NCBI RefSeq assembly: GCF_011752995.1
Contig: NZ_VWWL01000002.1
Span: forward strand, 62,001-126,000
Direction: 5' to 3'
Source: Burkholderia sp. Ax-1724
GTDB lineage: Bacteria > Pseudomonadota > Gammaproteobacteria > Burkholderiales > Burkholderiaceae
DNA: 64,000 nucleotides
Shown here: positions 1 to 8,333 of the stretch, one piece after another
How positions within the stretch are numbered: position 1 is the first letter of the stretch
How the letters are laid out: each line of letters begins with the position of its first letter
The notes under the pieces: model-generated
Seen by the model: the letters and a program-made list of their open reading frames with translations, nothing else
The model's database searches: none
What the model was told of the DNA's origin: nothing
Translations under genes and position numbers: made by a program

Positions 1-2
1 TC

Positions 3-50
3 TTCACTCGCAATAACTGGACGGACGACGCCCGCGCCGTCCTGGCCTGA
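3..50 (+). CDS. C-terminal fragment of an unidentified protein (cut by window start)
   Basis: An open frame runs from the left edge to a TGA at 48-50 and encodes about 15 residues ending in DDARAVLA. It ends 34 bases before the nadV start on the same strand, so it probably belongs to the same operon. Too little is present to name the product. An NAD or PRPP metabolism partner would be expected beside nadV, but that is context only. Confidence 0.5.
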   Translation, partial: FTRNNWTDDARAVLA

Positions 51-84
51 ACCCGCACGCCATCACCCCGACCGGAGAACGATC

Positions 85-1758
85 ATGAACGGACTGATTC
101 CCTTCAATCTCGCCGACTTCTACAAGACGGGCCATCCGTCGATGTACCCGGCAGCCACGACGAAGCTCGTCGCGAACTTCACGCCGCGCTCGGCGAAGTA
201 CGCCCCCGTGCTCGAACAGTTCTACGACAACAAGGTGGTGTGGTTCGGTCTCCAGGGCTTCATCAAGGAGTTCTTTCTCGGCGTGTTCCAGCGCGAGTTC
301 TTCGAGGCGCCGAAGGACGCGGCCATTCGCCGGTACAAGCGCCGCATGGACACCGCGCTCGGCCAGGATGCGGTGCCGGTCGAGCGCCTCGGCGCGCTGC
401 ACGATCTCGGCTATCTGCCGCTCGAACTGCGCGCGCTGCCCGAGGGCGTGCGCGTGAACATCAAGGTGCCGCCGGTGATCTTCGTCAACACGCATCCGGC
501 GTTTCCGTGGGTCTCGACTTACTTCGAGACGCTGTTCAGTGCCGAGATCTGGAAACCGTCGACAGTCGCGACCATCGCCTTCGAATTCCGCAAGCTGCTG
601 AGCCACTTCGCGAAGCTGACCGGAGCGCCGGAAGACTTCGTGGACTGGCAGGGCCACGACTTCTCGATGCGCGGCATGAGCGGCGTGCACGACGCCATGC
701 GCTGCGGCGTCGGCCACCTGCTGTCGTTCACGGGCACCGACACGATCCCGGCCATCGACTATGCCGAAGACTACTACGGCGCCGACGCGGACAAGGAGCT
801 GGTGGGCGGTTCGATCCCGGCTTCCGAGCACAGCGTCATGACGCTGCGGATTCTGGCCACGCTCAAGCGCCTGCAACGCGATCCGGCACATGCCGGACTC
901 GACGAAAAAGCGCTGCGCCCGTTGGCCGAACGCGAGGTCATCCGCGAATTCGTCACACAGGACTATCCGGCCGGCATGGTCTCGCTGGTGAGCGATTCGT
1001 TCGACTACTGGAACGTCATGACGGTTATCGCGAAGGAGCTGAAGGAAGCGATTCTCGCCCGCCAACCGAATGCGCTCGGCCAGAGCCGCGTGGTGTTTCG
1101 CCCGGACTCCGGCGATCCGGTGCGGATCCTGGCAGGCTATCGCGACAACGAACTCGCGCGCGATGCCGACGGCGCATTCCGCAAAGCCGGCGACCGTTAC
1201 ATCGTGGCGGCCAACGGTCTGCACATCACGGAAGCCGAGCGCAAGGGATCGGTCGAATGCCTGTGGGACATCTACGGCGGCACGTCGACGCACAGCGGCT
1301 ACCGGATGCTCAACGACAAGGTCGGCCTGATCTACGGCGACTCGATCTCGCTGACGCGCGCCTGGGACATTCTGACCCGCCTGGCCGAGAAGGGCTTCGC
1401 GTCGAGCAACGTGGTATTCGGCATCGGCTCCTACACCTACAATATGCTGTCGCGAGACACGTTCGGCTGGGCCATGAAAGCGATCTACGCCGAAGTCGGC
1501 GACGAACAGGTCGACATCTACAAGGACCCGGCCACCGACGACGGCACGAAGAAGTCGGCTCGCGGCCTGTTGCGCGTCGAGAAGGAAGGCTACGACTACG
1601 TGCTGTACGAACAGCAGACGCCCGAGCAGTTCGCCACCGGCGCGCTGACACCGGTCTTCCGGAACGGGCAACTGCTGGTGACGACCACGCTCGCCGACAT
1701 CCGCGCGCGTCTCAAGGCGTCATGGACATGCGCGGAAGCGGCAGACGCGGCAGCGTAA
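85..1758 (+). CDS. nadV: Nicotinamide phosphoribosyltransferase (NadV/NAMPT family)
   Basis: This 557-residue protein should convert nicotinamide and PRPP to nicotinamide mononucleotide and pyrophosphate, the first step of direct nicotinamide salvage to NAD in the cytosol. The N-terminus (NLADFYKTGHPSMYP) is typical of the family. HDFSMRGMSG lies near residue 195, and the RPDSGDPVRI segment near residue 340 carries the Asp that binds nicotinamide in NAMPT. GTSTHSGYRMLNDKVGLIYG and the FGIGSYTYNMLSRDTFGWAMK segment form the phosphate-binding C-terminal barrel. Length is slightly above the usual 460-500 residues. The ATG at 85 is preceded by GGAGAACG at about 75-82, a good ribosome site. The gene follows an open frame that ends at 50 and is followed by a strong hairpin. 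Confidence 0.93.
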   Translation: MNGLIPFNLADFYKTGHPSMYPAATTKLVANFTPRSAKYAPVLEQFYDNKVVWFGLQGFIKEFFLGVFQREFFEAPKDAAIRRYKRRMDTALGQDAVPVERLGALHDLGYLPLELRALPEGVRVNIKVPPVIFVNTHPAFPWVSTYFETLFSAEIWKPSTVATIAFEFRKLLSHFAKLTGAPEDFVDWQGHDFSMRGMSGVHDAMRCGVGHLLSFTGTDTIPAIDYAEDYYGADADKELVGGSIPASEHSVMTLRILATLKRLQRDPAHAGLDEKALRPLAEREVIREFVTQDYPAGMVSLVSDSFDYWNVMTVIAKELKEAILARQPNALGQSRVVFRPDSGDPVRILAGYRDNELARDADGAFRKAGDRYIVAANGLHITEAERKGSVECLWDIYGGTSTHSGYRMLNDKVGLIYGDSISLTRAWDILTRLAEKGFASSNVVFGIGSYTYNMLSRDTFGWAMKAIYAEVGDEQVDIYKDPATDDGTKKSARGLLRVEKEGYDYVLYEQQTPEQFATGALTPVFRNGQLLVTTTLADIRARLKASWTCAEAADAAA

Positions 1759-1771
1759 CCGTGTGACCATC

Positions 1772-1798
1772 TGGCGCCCGCTCTCACGGCGGGCGCCA
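1772..1798 (+). terminator. Hairpin after nadV
   Basis: Perfect 10-bp inverted repeat (arms 1772-1781 and 1789-1798, 7-base loop) 13 bases after the nadV stop. There is no T-run behind it, so it may act as an mRNA-stabilising or Rho-assisted end rather than a classical intrinsic terminator. Confidence 0.6.
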
Positions 1799-1934
1799 AT
1801 AGATGCGCGGGCAAAAACTGCGCAGACGGCGTCATGACGGATAGGTGTCCAACACCCTCGAACACCCGGCTCGCAGCATTGACGAGTTCATTTCAGCGCG
1901 TGTCCGGAGATGCAGAGGCAAATCCCGTTTTCCT

Positions 1935-2300
1935 TTAAATCTTGTATGGGACACGTACGCCAGGTTCGTCAGCAGGAAAATCCTTGGTATTGCGAGAAAC
2001 CAGCAGCATTACATTCACCTGGGCCGAGGCCCATACAATTGCATCGGGCAGTCGAATCCGCCTCTGTTTACGAATCTCGACCGCCCGATTTGCGATGGCT
2101 GCGTCGAGCGCAATGACATCGAACGAGCCAAGCCATGCACGAATAGCCGCTTCATCGTCCGGTGTTGCACCAACCAGGACTTCCATCCAGGTGATCGTGC
2201 TAATCGCACGATACTCATAGCGCGCGAGTTCTTTCTTCGCCACACCTACGCCGTTGAGGTAGTCGATCAGAACGTTTGTGTCGAAAAGTGCCCTTACCAT
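1935..2300 (-). CDS. PIN-domain toxin, VapC-like
   Basis: This roughly 121-residue protein begins MVRALFDTNVLIDYLNG, the classical PIN-domain N-terminus with the first catalytic Asp. The second acidic position is in TWMEVLVGA and the C-terminal acid is in RLPDAIVWASA, followed by a short final strand. PIN toxins of type II toxin-antitoxin systems are Mg-dependent RNases. I start at the ATG at 2300 rather than the upstream extension (to 2354) because this is where the PIN fold begins and because it overlaps the antitoxin stop by 7 bases, the usual coupled arrangement. The specific RNA target cannot be read from sequence. Confidence 0.85.
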   Translation of the reverse strand: MVRALFDTNVLIDYLNGVGVAKKELARYEYRAISTITWMEVLVGATPDDEAAIRAWLGSFDVIALDAAIANRAVEIRKQRRIRLPDAIVWASAQVNVMLLVSRNTKDFPADEPGVRVPYKI

Positions 2301-2512
2301 TCTGAGCGCAGTTCCTGCTGGTATTCCAGACCATCGACTTTCCTGCTTTTCCACAGACCAAAAACGTCAGCCCCGACAGCGCGCTTGTGCTGCGTGATAT
2401 AGGCCTCAATCGCGTCGCGAATGACGGCGGCGCGAGGACGTTGCTCAGCGGCCACAAGCACCGCTAACTCTTCGACCTGCGCATCGGGCAAGTCAATCAG
2501 GATTCGGCTCAT
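2294..2512 (-). CDS. Ribbon-helix-helix type antitoxin
   Basis: A 72-residue protein starting MSRILIDLPDAQVEELAVL, the strand of a ribbon-helix-helix DNA-binding fold. A second helix follows (RAAVIRDAIEAYI), then a polar C-terminal tail ending near EYQQELRSEW that would wrap the toxin. It lies upstream of the PIN toxin and overlaps it by 7 bases. It should bind and neutralise the toxin and, with it, repress its own promoter. A palindrome sits 15 bases upstream of its start. Confidence 0.83.
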   Translation of the reverse strand: MSRILIDLPDAQVEELAVLVAAEQRPRAAVIRDAIEAYITQHKRAVGADVFGLWKSRKVDGLEYQQELRSEW

Positions 2513-2526
2513 TACCCCCCCCGATT

Positions 2527-2551
2527 ATTGATATACATATCATATATCAAT
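2527..2551. promoter_or_regulatory. Probable autoregulatory operator of the toxin-antitoxin pair
   Basis: AT-rich inverted repeat: ATTGATAT (2527-2534), 9-base centre, ATATCAAT (2544-2551). The centre contains a second near-palindrome, TGATATacATATCA. The site lies directly upstream of the antitoxin start and contrasts with the GC-rich surroundings. Binding by the RHH antitoxin is inferred from position and symmetry. Confidence 0.55.
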
Positions 2552-2670
2552 TGAGCCTTCGCAGCAAGCGGCTTTCGCGGCTACCGAACCTCTCACCGGC
2601 ACAGCAATGCCGAACACGCCGACGTACGCGGCCGCGTAAAACACAGCCACGCCCTGCCGGCAAAATTGCC

Positions 2671-3510
2671 CTAATCGTTGACCGACAGCACCAGTGTCGG
2701 CGCCGGAATGTCCTTGGGCGCGATTTCCTCGTTGAGCGGCACGACGGCCGTGCCGATCGCGAAGAACTCGATCACATGGCTTTCCCAACGATACGACTTC
2801 TCCTGCACGATCGTGCCGACAACGCCTTCGGCCTTCGCGTCCTGCGCTTCCTTCTGCATACGCTCGATGGCGAGTTCGCGCGCGCTGTAAAGCGCCTGGG
2901 TGAACTGTTCGAGTTCGACGTTGCGCCCGGCCTGGCGGAACGCCTGCAATACGCCCCGGTGCGCGACGTGATACACGCACGAGCCCATGACCATCTCGAC
3001 CGGGCGATAGCCTGCGCCGAGCAGCGTATAGAAGTCCTGGCCGGACAGATCGGACGTGAACGGCCCGCCGTCGTGCGCCTTGAAGCCCTTCGTGTCGTGG
3101 TTATGAACCACGCCCGTGCCGATCGCGATGAATTCGAGAAGATTTTCGTCCCATTCGACATGCTTGATTTCGAGCCGCACGCCGACAATACCGTCCGCGT
3201 CCATCTCGCGCGCTTCCTCGCGCATGCGCGACATCGCGAGCTCGCGGGCGTGGTACATCGCCTGCGACAGGACCGTCATTTCCTGGTTCTGATTCCACGA
3301 CGAATACTGGATGCCGACGTGGTAGATGCAGCTACCGACACACAGGCCGATAGGCTCGAAACCCGCCTTGCGCACGAGAAGAAATTCGTTGACCGAAAGA
3401 TCGGACGTGAAGACGCCGGACGGATGTGCGGCAGTGCGAAGGCCCTGCAGGCGCTCCCTCACGCTCGAGGGAAGTTGGTGGCTGTAGTCGGCGACCGTGG
3501 TATTCGACAT
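2671..3510 (-). CDS. Tandem YbjQ/UPF0145-type heavy-metal-binding domain protein
   Basis: The 279-residue protein consists of two YbjQ-like domains in tandem, at about residues 30-137 and 147-258. Each has the sequence FTSDLS, then a GSC(I/V)YHV segment (Cys61-His64 and Cys178-His181), then ARELA..RM..EA and an FxAIGT strand. YbjQ proteins are small cytosolic pentameric folds with proposed metal binding and no established reaction. There is no signal peptide or membrane segment. It is the last gene of a four-gene minus-strand cluster with a second YbjQ-like protein, an unknown protein and a TelA-like protein, with gaps of 35-60 bases. The role may be metal or envelope stress; that is inference. 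Confidence 0.8.
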   Translation of the reverse strand: MSNTTVADYSHQLPSSVRERLQGLRTAAHPSGVFTSDLSVNEFLLVRKAGFEPIGLCVGSCIYHVGIQYSSWNQNQEMTVLSQAMYHARELAMSRMREEAREMDADGIVGVRLEIKHVEWDENLLEFIAIGTGVVHNHDTKGFKAHDGGPFTSDLSGQDFYTLLGAGYRPVEMVMGSCVYHVAHRGVLQAFRQAGRNVELEQFTQALYSARELAIERMQKEAQDAKAEGVVGTIVQEKSYRWESHVIEFFAIGTAVVPLNEEIAPKDIPAPTLVLSVND

Positions 3511-3568
3511 GCGCTGGCTCCTTGGTAAGGAAGACGGTGTAAAGGCGATCCGGGGCGATCCGGGACAA

Positions 3569-4465
3569 TCAGATGCCGTCGTTGAACGAGTTGTGATGCA
3601 CCGACGTCGTGCGGATCAGATCCGGGCGGTCGCTCAGGTCGAGCACCCATTCGACCGGGTGAGGGATCGTGCCGGCCGGCTCGCCGTCCACGACCGTTCC
3701 CATGACGATGTGACGCCCGAGGTAGTTGTAGCGGGTCGGGTTCTCGTACTCGCGCCGGAAGATCTGGCTGAAATTCAGTTGCGCGAGCACGCCGCGCCCC
3801 TGCCGCGCCGTGTCTTCGCGCAGGTCGCGGTGGGCATCGCGGCGGATGCGTTCCCAGAAAGACGTGGTTTGGCTCATCACGGCGTTGCGCCAGGACTGGT
3901 CGGATCGCCAGTCGAGGTTGTCGTTGCTCCATGCAAAGCGTGCGCCGACGGCAAGGCCAACGGGCACGATGCCCGCTTCGAGCAGTTGCACGAACTCGAG
4001 CGCGGGCACGGTCGAGAGGATCGGCGCGGGACTCGCCGGCAGGCCCGCGATCCGCACCGCCGTGCCGACGAGCGAGTAGTCCATGCTGCTCTCGATCGCA
4101 AGATCGAGCGAGACCATCTTCACGTCGATGACGGCGTTCGCGCCGAGCGCGGCGGCCTCGGCCTGAAGCCGATGCTGGGCGGTATTCCAGCCCTGCTTGT
4201 GCCCCTCGGTCCACGAATAGCCGTAATGCATCCAGCAGGTGGCCGCGATCGGCGCGATCATCCGGACGCCATGCGAGCGGGCCAGTGCGAGTTCGGGCGC
4301 CGTCAGCGTGGAGATCCACGGCAGCGTGCCCGCCCGGGCCTGTTCGAGACGCTCGTGCAGCAGGTTCGGCACACCTTGCGCGTCGAAGAAGGGCCGATCG
4401 TCGGGAGGTGCCTGCGTTGGGGAATTGCTGCTACCACCGCCGAACAACGAAGACCAGATTCCCAT
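3569..4465 (-). CDS. Divergent double YbjQ-like protein
   Basis: A protein of 298 residues from the ATG at 4465 (MGIWSSLFGGG). The longer frame to 4582 would run into the neighbouring gene and is not needed. The first half has HGVRMIAPIAATCWMHYGYSW, matching the Cys-x-x-His segment of the neighbouring YbjQ protein, with A.GANAVIDVK and YSLVGTAV after it. The second half has the same layout (FVQLLEAGIVPVGLAVGARF...IVMGTVV), but the Cys and His are gone. A metal site, if any, is therefore kept only in the first domain. The conserved start MGIWSSLFGGG is amphipathic rather than a signal peptide. It lies 58 bases before its paralogue in the same presumed operon. Confidence 0.7.
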   Translation of the reverse strand: MGIWSSLFGGGSSNSPTQAPPDDRPFFDAQGVPNLLHERLEQARAGTLPWISTLTAPELALARSHGVRMIAPIAATCWMHYGYSWTEGHKQGWNTAQHRLQAEAAALGANAVIDVKMVSLDLAIESSMDYSLVGTAVRIAGLPASPAPILSTVPALEFVQLLEAGIVPVGLAVGARFAWSNDNLDWRSDQSWRNAVMSQTTSFWERIRRDAHRDLREDTARQGRGVLAQLNFSQIFRREYENPTRYNYLGRHIVMGTVVDGEPAGTIPHPVEWVLDLSDRPDLIRTTSVHHNSFNDGI

Positions 4466-4500
4466 GAATAGCCTCGGTAGAAAATGGGGTAGCCGATGCG

Positions 4501-5028
4501 TCAGAGCGAGCGCAGCAGGTCGGCAATGCCTCGCGCCTTTTCCGTGCGCTCGTGTACCTTGGCGAGCAGGCCGGAGATCCACGTGTGCGCCTGCACCTGT
4601 CGGGTCGAAAGCGTGATGCCGCGCACGCGCTTTTCGACTTCGGTCACGATCTGCTGATTGCCGGAAAGGCGCATGCGGTAGGTTTCGTCCTCGAACGCTA
4701 CGGCGAGTCCGACGACTTCCTCGGTTTTGCGGAAGAGTCCGCGACGCACGATGTCGAGCGTCGCGTGCTGCGGCAAAGCCTCGCTGACGATGCGCGCGAA
4801 CCGGGACAGGAAGCCCGCGCCGTCGGCTTCGGCCCGGCGCAGCCAGGCCGCGTCGAGATCGAACGAAGTCAGGTCCGGCGCAACGGCGGCGGCAGGTGCC
4901 GCGGAGATCGCCGTGCCAGCGCCTGGCGCCGTGTCGGCCAGGCTGCGCGTGATCGCGCCGAGGTCGAGCGGTTGCGTGGCCGGGTCGATCCCGGCGCCGT
5001 CCTGGGAATCCGGGGGCTGCGCGGTCAT
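4501..5028 (-). CDS. Hypothetical protein in the TelA/YbjQ cluster
   Basis: A 175-residue protein that I do not recognise. Residues 1-50 are low-complexity and Pro/Ala-rich and include ATQPLDLGAI, which resembles TTQPLDLSAF at the start of the next gene upstream (the TelA-like protein). That suggests a shared docking segment. The rest is predicted globular, with alternating strands and helices (EEVVGLAVAFEDETYRMRLSG) and a C-terminal helix. There are no membrane segments. It sits 36 bases after the TelA-like gene and 35 bases before the YbjQ-like gene, so cotranscription is likely. Confidence 0.65.
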   Translation of the reverse strand: MTAQPPDSQDGAGIDPATQPLDLGAITRSLADTAPGAGTAISAAPAAAVAPDLTSFDLDAAWLRRAEADGAGFLSRFARIVSEALPQHATLDIVRRGLFRKTEEVVGLAVAFEDETYRMRLSGNQQIVTEVEKRVRGITLSTRQVQAHTWISGLLAKVHERTEKARGIADLLRSL

Positions 5029-5064
5029 TCGCGATGTTCCTGTAGAGAGTGGGGGCCGAGGCGA

Positions 5065-6339
5065 TCAGGCGCCGCGGACCGGCCTCGCGAGTGCGGCTTG
5101 CTGCACGCCGCGCATGCCGGATACGAGGCGATCGCGCACGCGCACGAGTTCCTGCTCGCGCTTGCGGTCTTCATCGGCGGCATCCTGTTCGATCTTGAGC
5201 ACTTCCTGCATGGTCGAAATCGTTTGCTCGGCGAGCGCGGACAGCGCCTCGAGGTTGCGATTGTCGCCCTGCAAGCTGCGGGCCGCGGAAATGGCGGCGT
5301 CGTGCGCGGCACGACCGGCGATCTCCGTGATCCGGCGATTCGCTTCGTCCAGCTTTTCCTTTTCCTGCCCACCGCGCTGCACGTCCGCCTCGACAGCCGC
5401 TTGCGAAGCGACCGCCATCAGACGCGGCAGGGTCAGCAGGATACCGCTGTTCAGTTGCGAGACGCGTGTCACTGCCGCCTTGCGATTCGAGGCGATCAGC
5501 GGAATCAGGGTCGCGGCCGACACCATGGCTTCACGCATGTCGGCCGTCTGGGCCCGGAAATTCGCGAGCGTATTGCGACGATCCATCGCGATCGCTGCGT
5601 CGCCCGACGTGTTCGAGCGCAGCGCGATCTGGCGCAGTTCCTCGGCTTCCTGCACGCCGCGATCCAGTGCGATCTGCGCGGCGGCAATGGCGATCGTCAG
5701 ATTGCCCACGCCCTGGCGCACAGTCTGACTCTGATCGTCGAGCAGTTGCACGGTGGTCATCAGGTCGGCTTTCGCCTTGCGTGCCCGCGCTTCCTCGGCG
5801 TCCATCAGCGTCAGGAATTTCTTGCGGTTCTCCGCGAAGGACTGGACCGCATCGTGCGCGAGCTTGCCGAGGCCCATCACCCGGCCGAGCAAGCCGGTCG
5901 CTTTCGGCGCGATCTTGTGCGCTTCGGCCTGGAGTTCGTCGATACGCAGGATCTTGATGCCGTCGATCACGGCCGCGGCGATCTGGCCGACTTCGCCCGC
6001 ATTGCCGACCGTGGTATCGGCGAGCAGTTGCCGGGAGACCTGGGCAATCGGCTGCAGCGTATGCTCGATGAAAGTCAGCGTCGAGGCCGTGTCCTCGAAA
6101 CGGATCGAATCGGCAAGCTGGTGCGCGCGGGTTTGCAGTTCGGCCGGCAGGGTGCTCAGTTCGACGAGACGCTCGAAAGCCAGCATGGGCGCCGCGATTT
6201 CGGTCGACTCCGCAGTGTCGACAGGGAGACGGGATGAATCCGAACCGGATGCCGGATTCCCGGCCTCATCCGGTGTCGCGAGTGAGGCGAACGCGCTCAG
6301 ATCGAGCGGCTGGGTGGTCGGCTGCTGAGGATCGCTCAT
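5065..6339 (-). CDS. Toxic-anion-resistance (TelA/KlaA) family protein
   Basis: A 424-residue, largely helical cytosolic protein. I take the ATG at 6339 (MSDPQQPTTQPLDLSAF); the longer frame to 6690 is in intergenic DNA. Residues from about 175 on form the TelA core: VQLLDDQSQTVRQGVGNLTI, then LANFRAQTADMREAMVSAA, LIPLIASNRKAAVTRVSQLN and a long coiled C-terminus. TelA proteins were linked to tellurite resistance, but their mechanism is unclear and many act in envelope stress. It heads the four-gene cluster. The PLDL segment near residue 10 recurs in the next protein. Confidence 0.72.
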   Translation of the reverse strand: MSDPQQPTTQPLDLSAFASLATPDEAGNPASGSDSSRLPVDTAESTEIAAPMLAFERLVELSTLPAELQTRAHQLADSIRFEDTASTLTFIEHTLQPIAQVSRQLLADTTVGNAGEVGQIAAAVIDGIKILRIDELQAEAHKIAPKATGLLGRVMGLGKLAHDAVQSFAENRKKFLTLMDAEEARARKAKADLMTTVQLLDDQSQTVRQGVGNLTIAIAAAQIALDRGVQEAEELRQIALRSNTSGDAAIAMDRRNTLANFRAQTADMREAMVSAATLIPLIASNRKAAVTRVSQLNSGILLTLPRLMAVASQAAVEADVQRGGQEKEKLDEANRRITEIAGRAAHDAAISAARSLQGDNRNLEALSALAEQTISTMQEVLKIEQDAADEDRKREQELVRVRDRLVSGMRGVQQAALARPVRGA

Positions 6340-6659
6340 GGCGAAAGTTCCTTTTGCACTGAGGCGTGGGGTCGGGATTCGCAATACCCGGCATGGTCGG
6401 TCGGCGCAGGGCGACTGTTCGCTCTGCGCCGCGCCACTGCTGCCGGCATTGCCTGCCCTGCTTCGTCTGTGCCGAACAATACACCGATTCGCCAGACTAA
6501 AGCCACTCGATGTACTCAGGAACGCGCAACCCTCATCGGTTGGGGAATAACGCCTGCTTTCTGCTTGTAAGTTGCCGACTCGCTGACATAGCGGAAATCT
6601 GCCCCGCGACAGATCGACCGCCGATAGGAAATCGCTTCTGGCACAGCCCGTTCGCCCGG
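6340..6659. other. Intergenic region upstream of the TelA-like gene
   Basis: About 320 bases between the minus-strand TelA-like gene and the end of the EthD gene. It must contain the promoter of the four-gene cluster, but I could not pick a convincing -35/-10 pair or operator in it. Confidence 0.5.
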
Positions 6660-7274
6660 TCAGACGAAGCGTAGCGTTCGCACGCGGCAAACGCTCAAAC
6701 GCGCGTCAACCGAAGCCGCGCATGAGGCAAGCCTATGCCCGGCCTTCCGCGCACTCTCCGCATTGTCGAACTGGAGATGGAAAAATGCGCTAACCGGCTG
6801 GGGCGGTTCCATGCCGGGCTTGGCGATCAGATCGGCCACATCGTCGCGGATCAGCACGGCCCGTTGTTGCAGCACCTGGCATCGTGCTTCGATCGCATCC
6901 AGCGCCGCCGCACCGCCGATGGCCGCAACGATCAGCTTGCCGCCCGCGCTCTCGCGTAACGGCGAAGCCTTCCTGATCGCATACCCCGAACCGTGGCCGA
7001 GAAAGTTCGGCTCGTCTTCCACCATCGGTCGCGCGGCGGCACTGGCAAAGGCTGCCGCCATATCTTCCGGACGGTCCCACAGCAGCTCCACGAAACCGTC
7101 CACCTCGATCGCCGAACCGCCCGGGACCGTGAAGTCTTCCTCTACGTGATTCTGGATATAGCCGCGCACTTTCGGCAATCGAGCCACGGGCGCCGCGTGA
7201 CGTTCCCAGTTTCGCGAGAAGCGTTCCCGGTTATCGCCAGTGCGCCGGACCAGCACCGACATGCGTTTGAACAT
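6660..7274 (-). CDS. EthD-domain protein
   Basis: A 204-residue protein with an EthD-type dimeric alpha/beta-barrel at its N-terminus: MSVLVRR.GDNRERFSRNWERHAAPVARLPKVRGYIQNHV, then a FVELLWDRPEDMAAAFAS segment. EthD-like domains occur in accessory or ring-modifying enzymes of aromatic, ether and polyketide metabolism. The C-terminal half (GKLIVAAIGGAAALDAIEARC) looks like a second, degenerate barrel. The start at 7274 has GGAAG 8 bases upstream. It begins 15 bases after the SDR gene and is surely cotranscribed with it. Confidence 0.75.
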   Translation of the reverse strand: MFKRMSVLVRRTGDNRERFSRNWERHAAPVARLPKVRGYIQNHVEEDFTVPGGSAIEVDGFVELLWDRPEDMAAAFASAAARPMVEDEPNFLGHGSGYAIRKASPLRESAGGKLIVAAIGGAAALDAIEARCQVLQQRAVLIRDDVADLIAKPGMEPPQPVSAFFHLQFDNAESARKAGHRLASCAASVDARLSVCRVRTLRFV

Positions 7275-7289
7275 GACGACGGCTTCCGG

Positions 7290-8003
7290 TCAGGCAATCG
7301 AGGCGCCGCCATCGAGCGTCACGATGGTGCCCGTCGCATAAGGCGTGCAGGCAAGCAGCAAAAGCTGGCGTGCAATATCGTCCGGTTGCGCGTGGCACCC
7401 TGCCGGATACGACGCGGCAACCTTCTCGAACATGGCGGCGCGAGCGCTTTCCGTCATTGCACTCCACATTTCCGTTGCCACGACGGCCGGCGACACAGCG
7501 TTCACTCTCACGGGCTTGAGTTCCAGCGCCAGACCCTGAACCAGGCTTTCCAGCGCTCCATTTATCGCCCCCATGAGTGCTCGTCCCGCCGCCGGGCGAG
7601 TGGCAAGAAAGCCGGCAATCACGCCGAGCGACCCGCCCGCGTGAATCCGCGCATGACGCGCGACACGATAGAAGCCCCAGAACTTCGAGTTCATCGCGGC
7701 ATAGGCGGACTCCATCGGCAACTCGCGAACGGCGGCCATCGATACTTCCGACCCGGTGACGATAACGTGGTGCCAGGCTTCCTCGTTGTCGAAGAACGCG
7801 GCGACTGCCTCGTCGGCGGTGAGATCGAGCTCGCGGCCTTGAGTGCCCTCGCCGATTTTTTGCGCGGCCGCGGCAAGCTTTTCCGGCGAACGCGACGCGA
7901 TGGTAACCCGCGCGCCGAGCGATCTGGCCAGCTTCGCCGTGGCGAAGCCAATACCCGACGAGCCGCCGATGACCAAAACGCGCTGCTCAGACATATCGAA
8001 CAT
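7290..8003 (-). CDS. Short-chain dehydrogenase/reductase fold protein lacking the usual catalytic triad
   Basis: A 237-residue Rossmann-fold protein. The nucleotide motif GGSSGIG is at residues 13-19, followed by ASRSPEKL, which suggests NADP preference. The C-terminal part VRVNAVSPAVVATEMW and GTIVTLDGG is standard for SDRs. The segment that should hold the catalytic Tyr-x-x-x-Lys reads MGAIN (residues 144-148), and the catalytic Ser position near 131 is Gly. Oxidoreductase activity by the normal mechanism is therefore doubtful. It is the first gene of a minus-strand pair with the EthD protein and is divergent from an MFS transporter. AGGA 9 bases upstream supports the ATG at 8003. Confidence 0.8.
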   Translation of the reverse strand: MFDMSEQRVLVIGGSSGIGFATAKLARSLGARVTIASRSPEKLAAAAQKIGEGTQGRELDLTADEAVAAFFDNEEAWHHVIVTGSEVSMAAVRELPMESAYAAMNSKFWGFYRVARHARIHAGGSLGVIAGFLATRPAAGRALMGAINGALESLVQGLALELKPVRVNAVSPAVVATEMWSAMTESARAAMFEKVAASYPAGCHAQPDDIARQLLLLACTPYATGTIVTLDGGASIA

Positions 8004-8105
8004 GATTGGCGATCCTATGTGTTTTGAAGTGATGCCCTTACTCCGCGAGTGTCGAAGCCACGACCCATCCTCTCGCTCGACGATTCGGTGTCGGACAGAC
8101 TATAC

Positions 8106-8128
8106 GGAAGTTACTTCCAGATTGGAAG
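8106..8128 (-). promoter_or_regulatory. Triple half-site operator facing the SDR/EthD genes
   Basis: Reads GGAAG-N3-CTTCC-N5-GGAAG on the plus strand, about 100 bases upstream of the SDR start. A minus-strand TATAGT (8099-8104), a good -10 candidate, lies directly beside it. It is the mirror image of the site at 8339-8361. No regulator gene lies next to it. Confidence 0.65.
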
Positions 8129-8333
8129 AATATTCAAAAACTACAGGAAAGGGTTTTCCCTATCATGATCTCGCCGGGCCGGCTGGCCAGCCACTCAACC
8201 GGCAGAGATTCAGGTTTTCGCCCGCCGTGACGGATGAGGCGGTAGTCCGTTGATAACTTTACAAATTTCTGAACGCGGACAGATCGGCCAGACAAGCTCG
8301 CTACTGGGAAAACCCTGGTCGTTTTTTTACGAA

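Noticed and set aside
4..1671. Long minus-strand open frame (about 555 codons) opposite nadV
   Set aside because: Antisense shadow in GC-rich DNA. Arg/Val/Ala-rich with no motif, while nadV on the plus strand has full family conservation.
1845..2402. Plus-strand open frame of about 185 codons over the toxin-antitoxin genes
   Set aside because: It covers the PIN toxin and antitoxin on the other strand and has no recognisable content.
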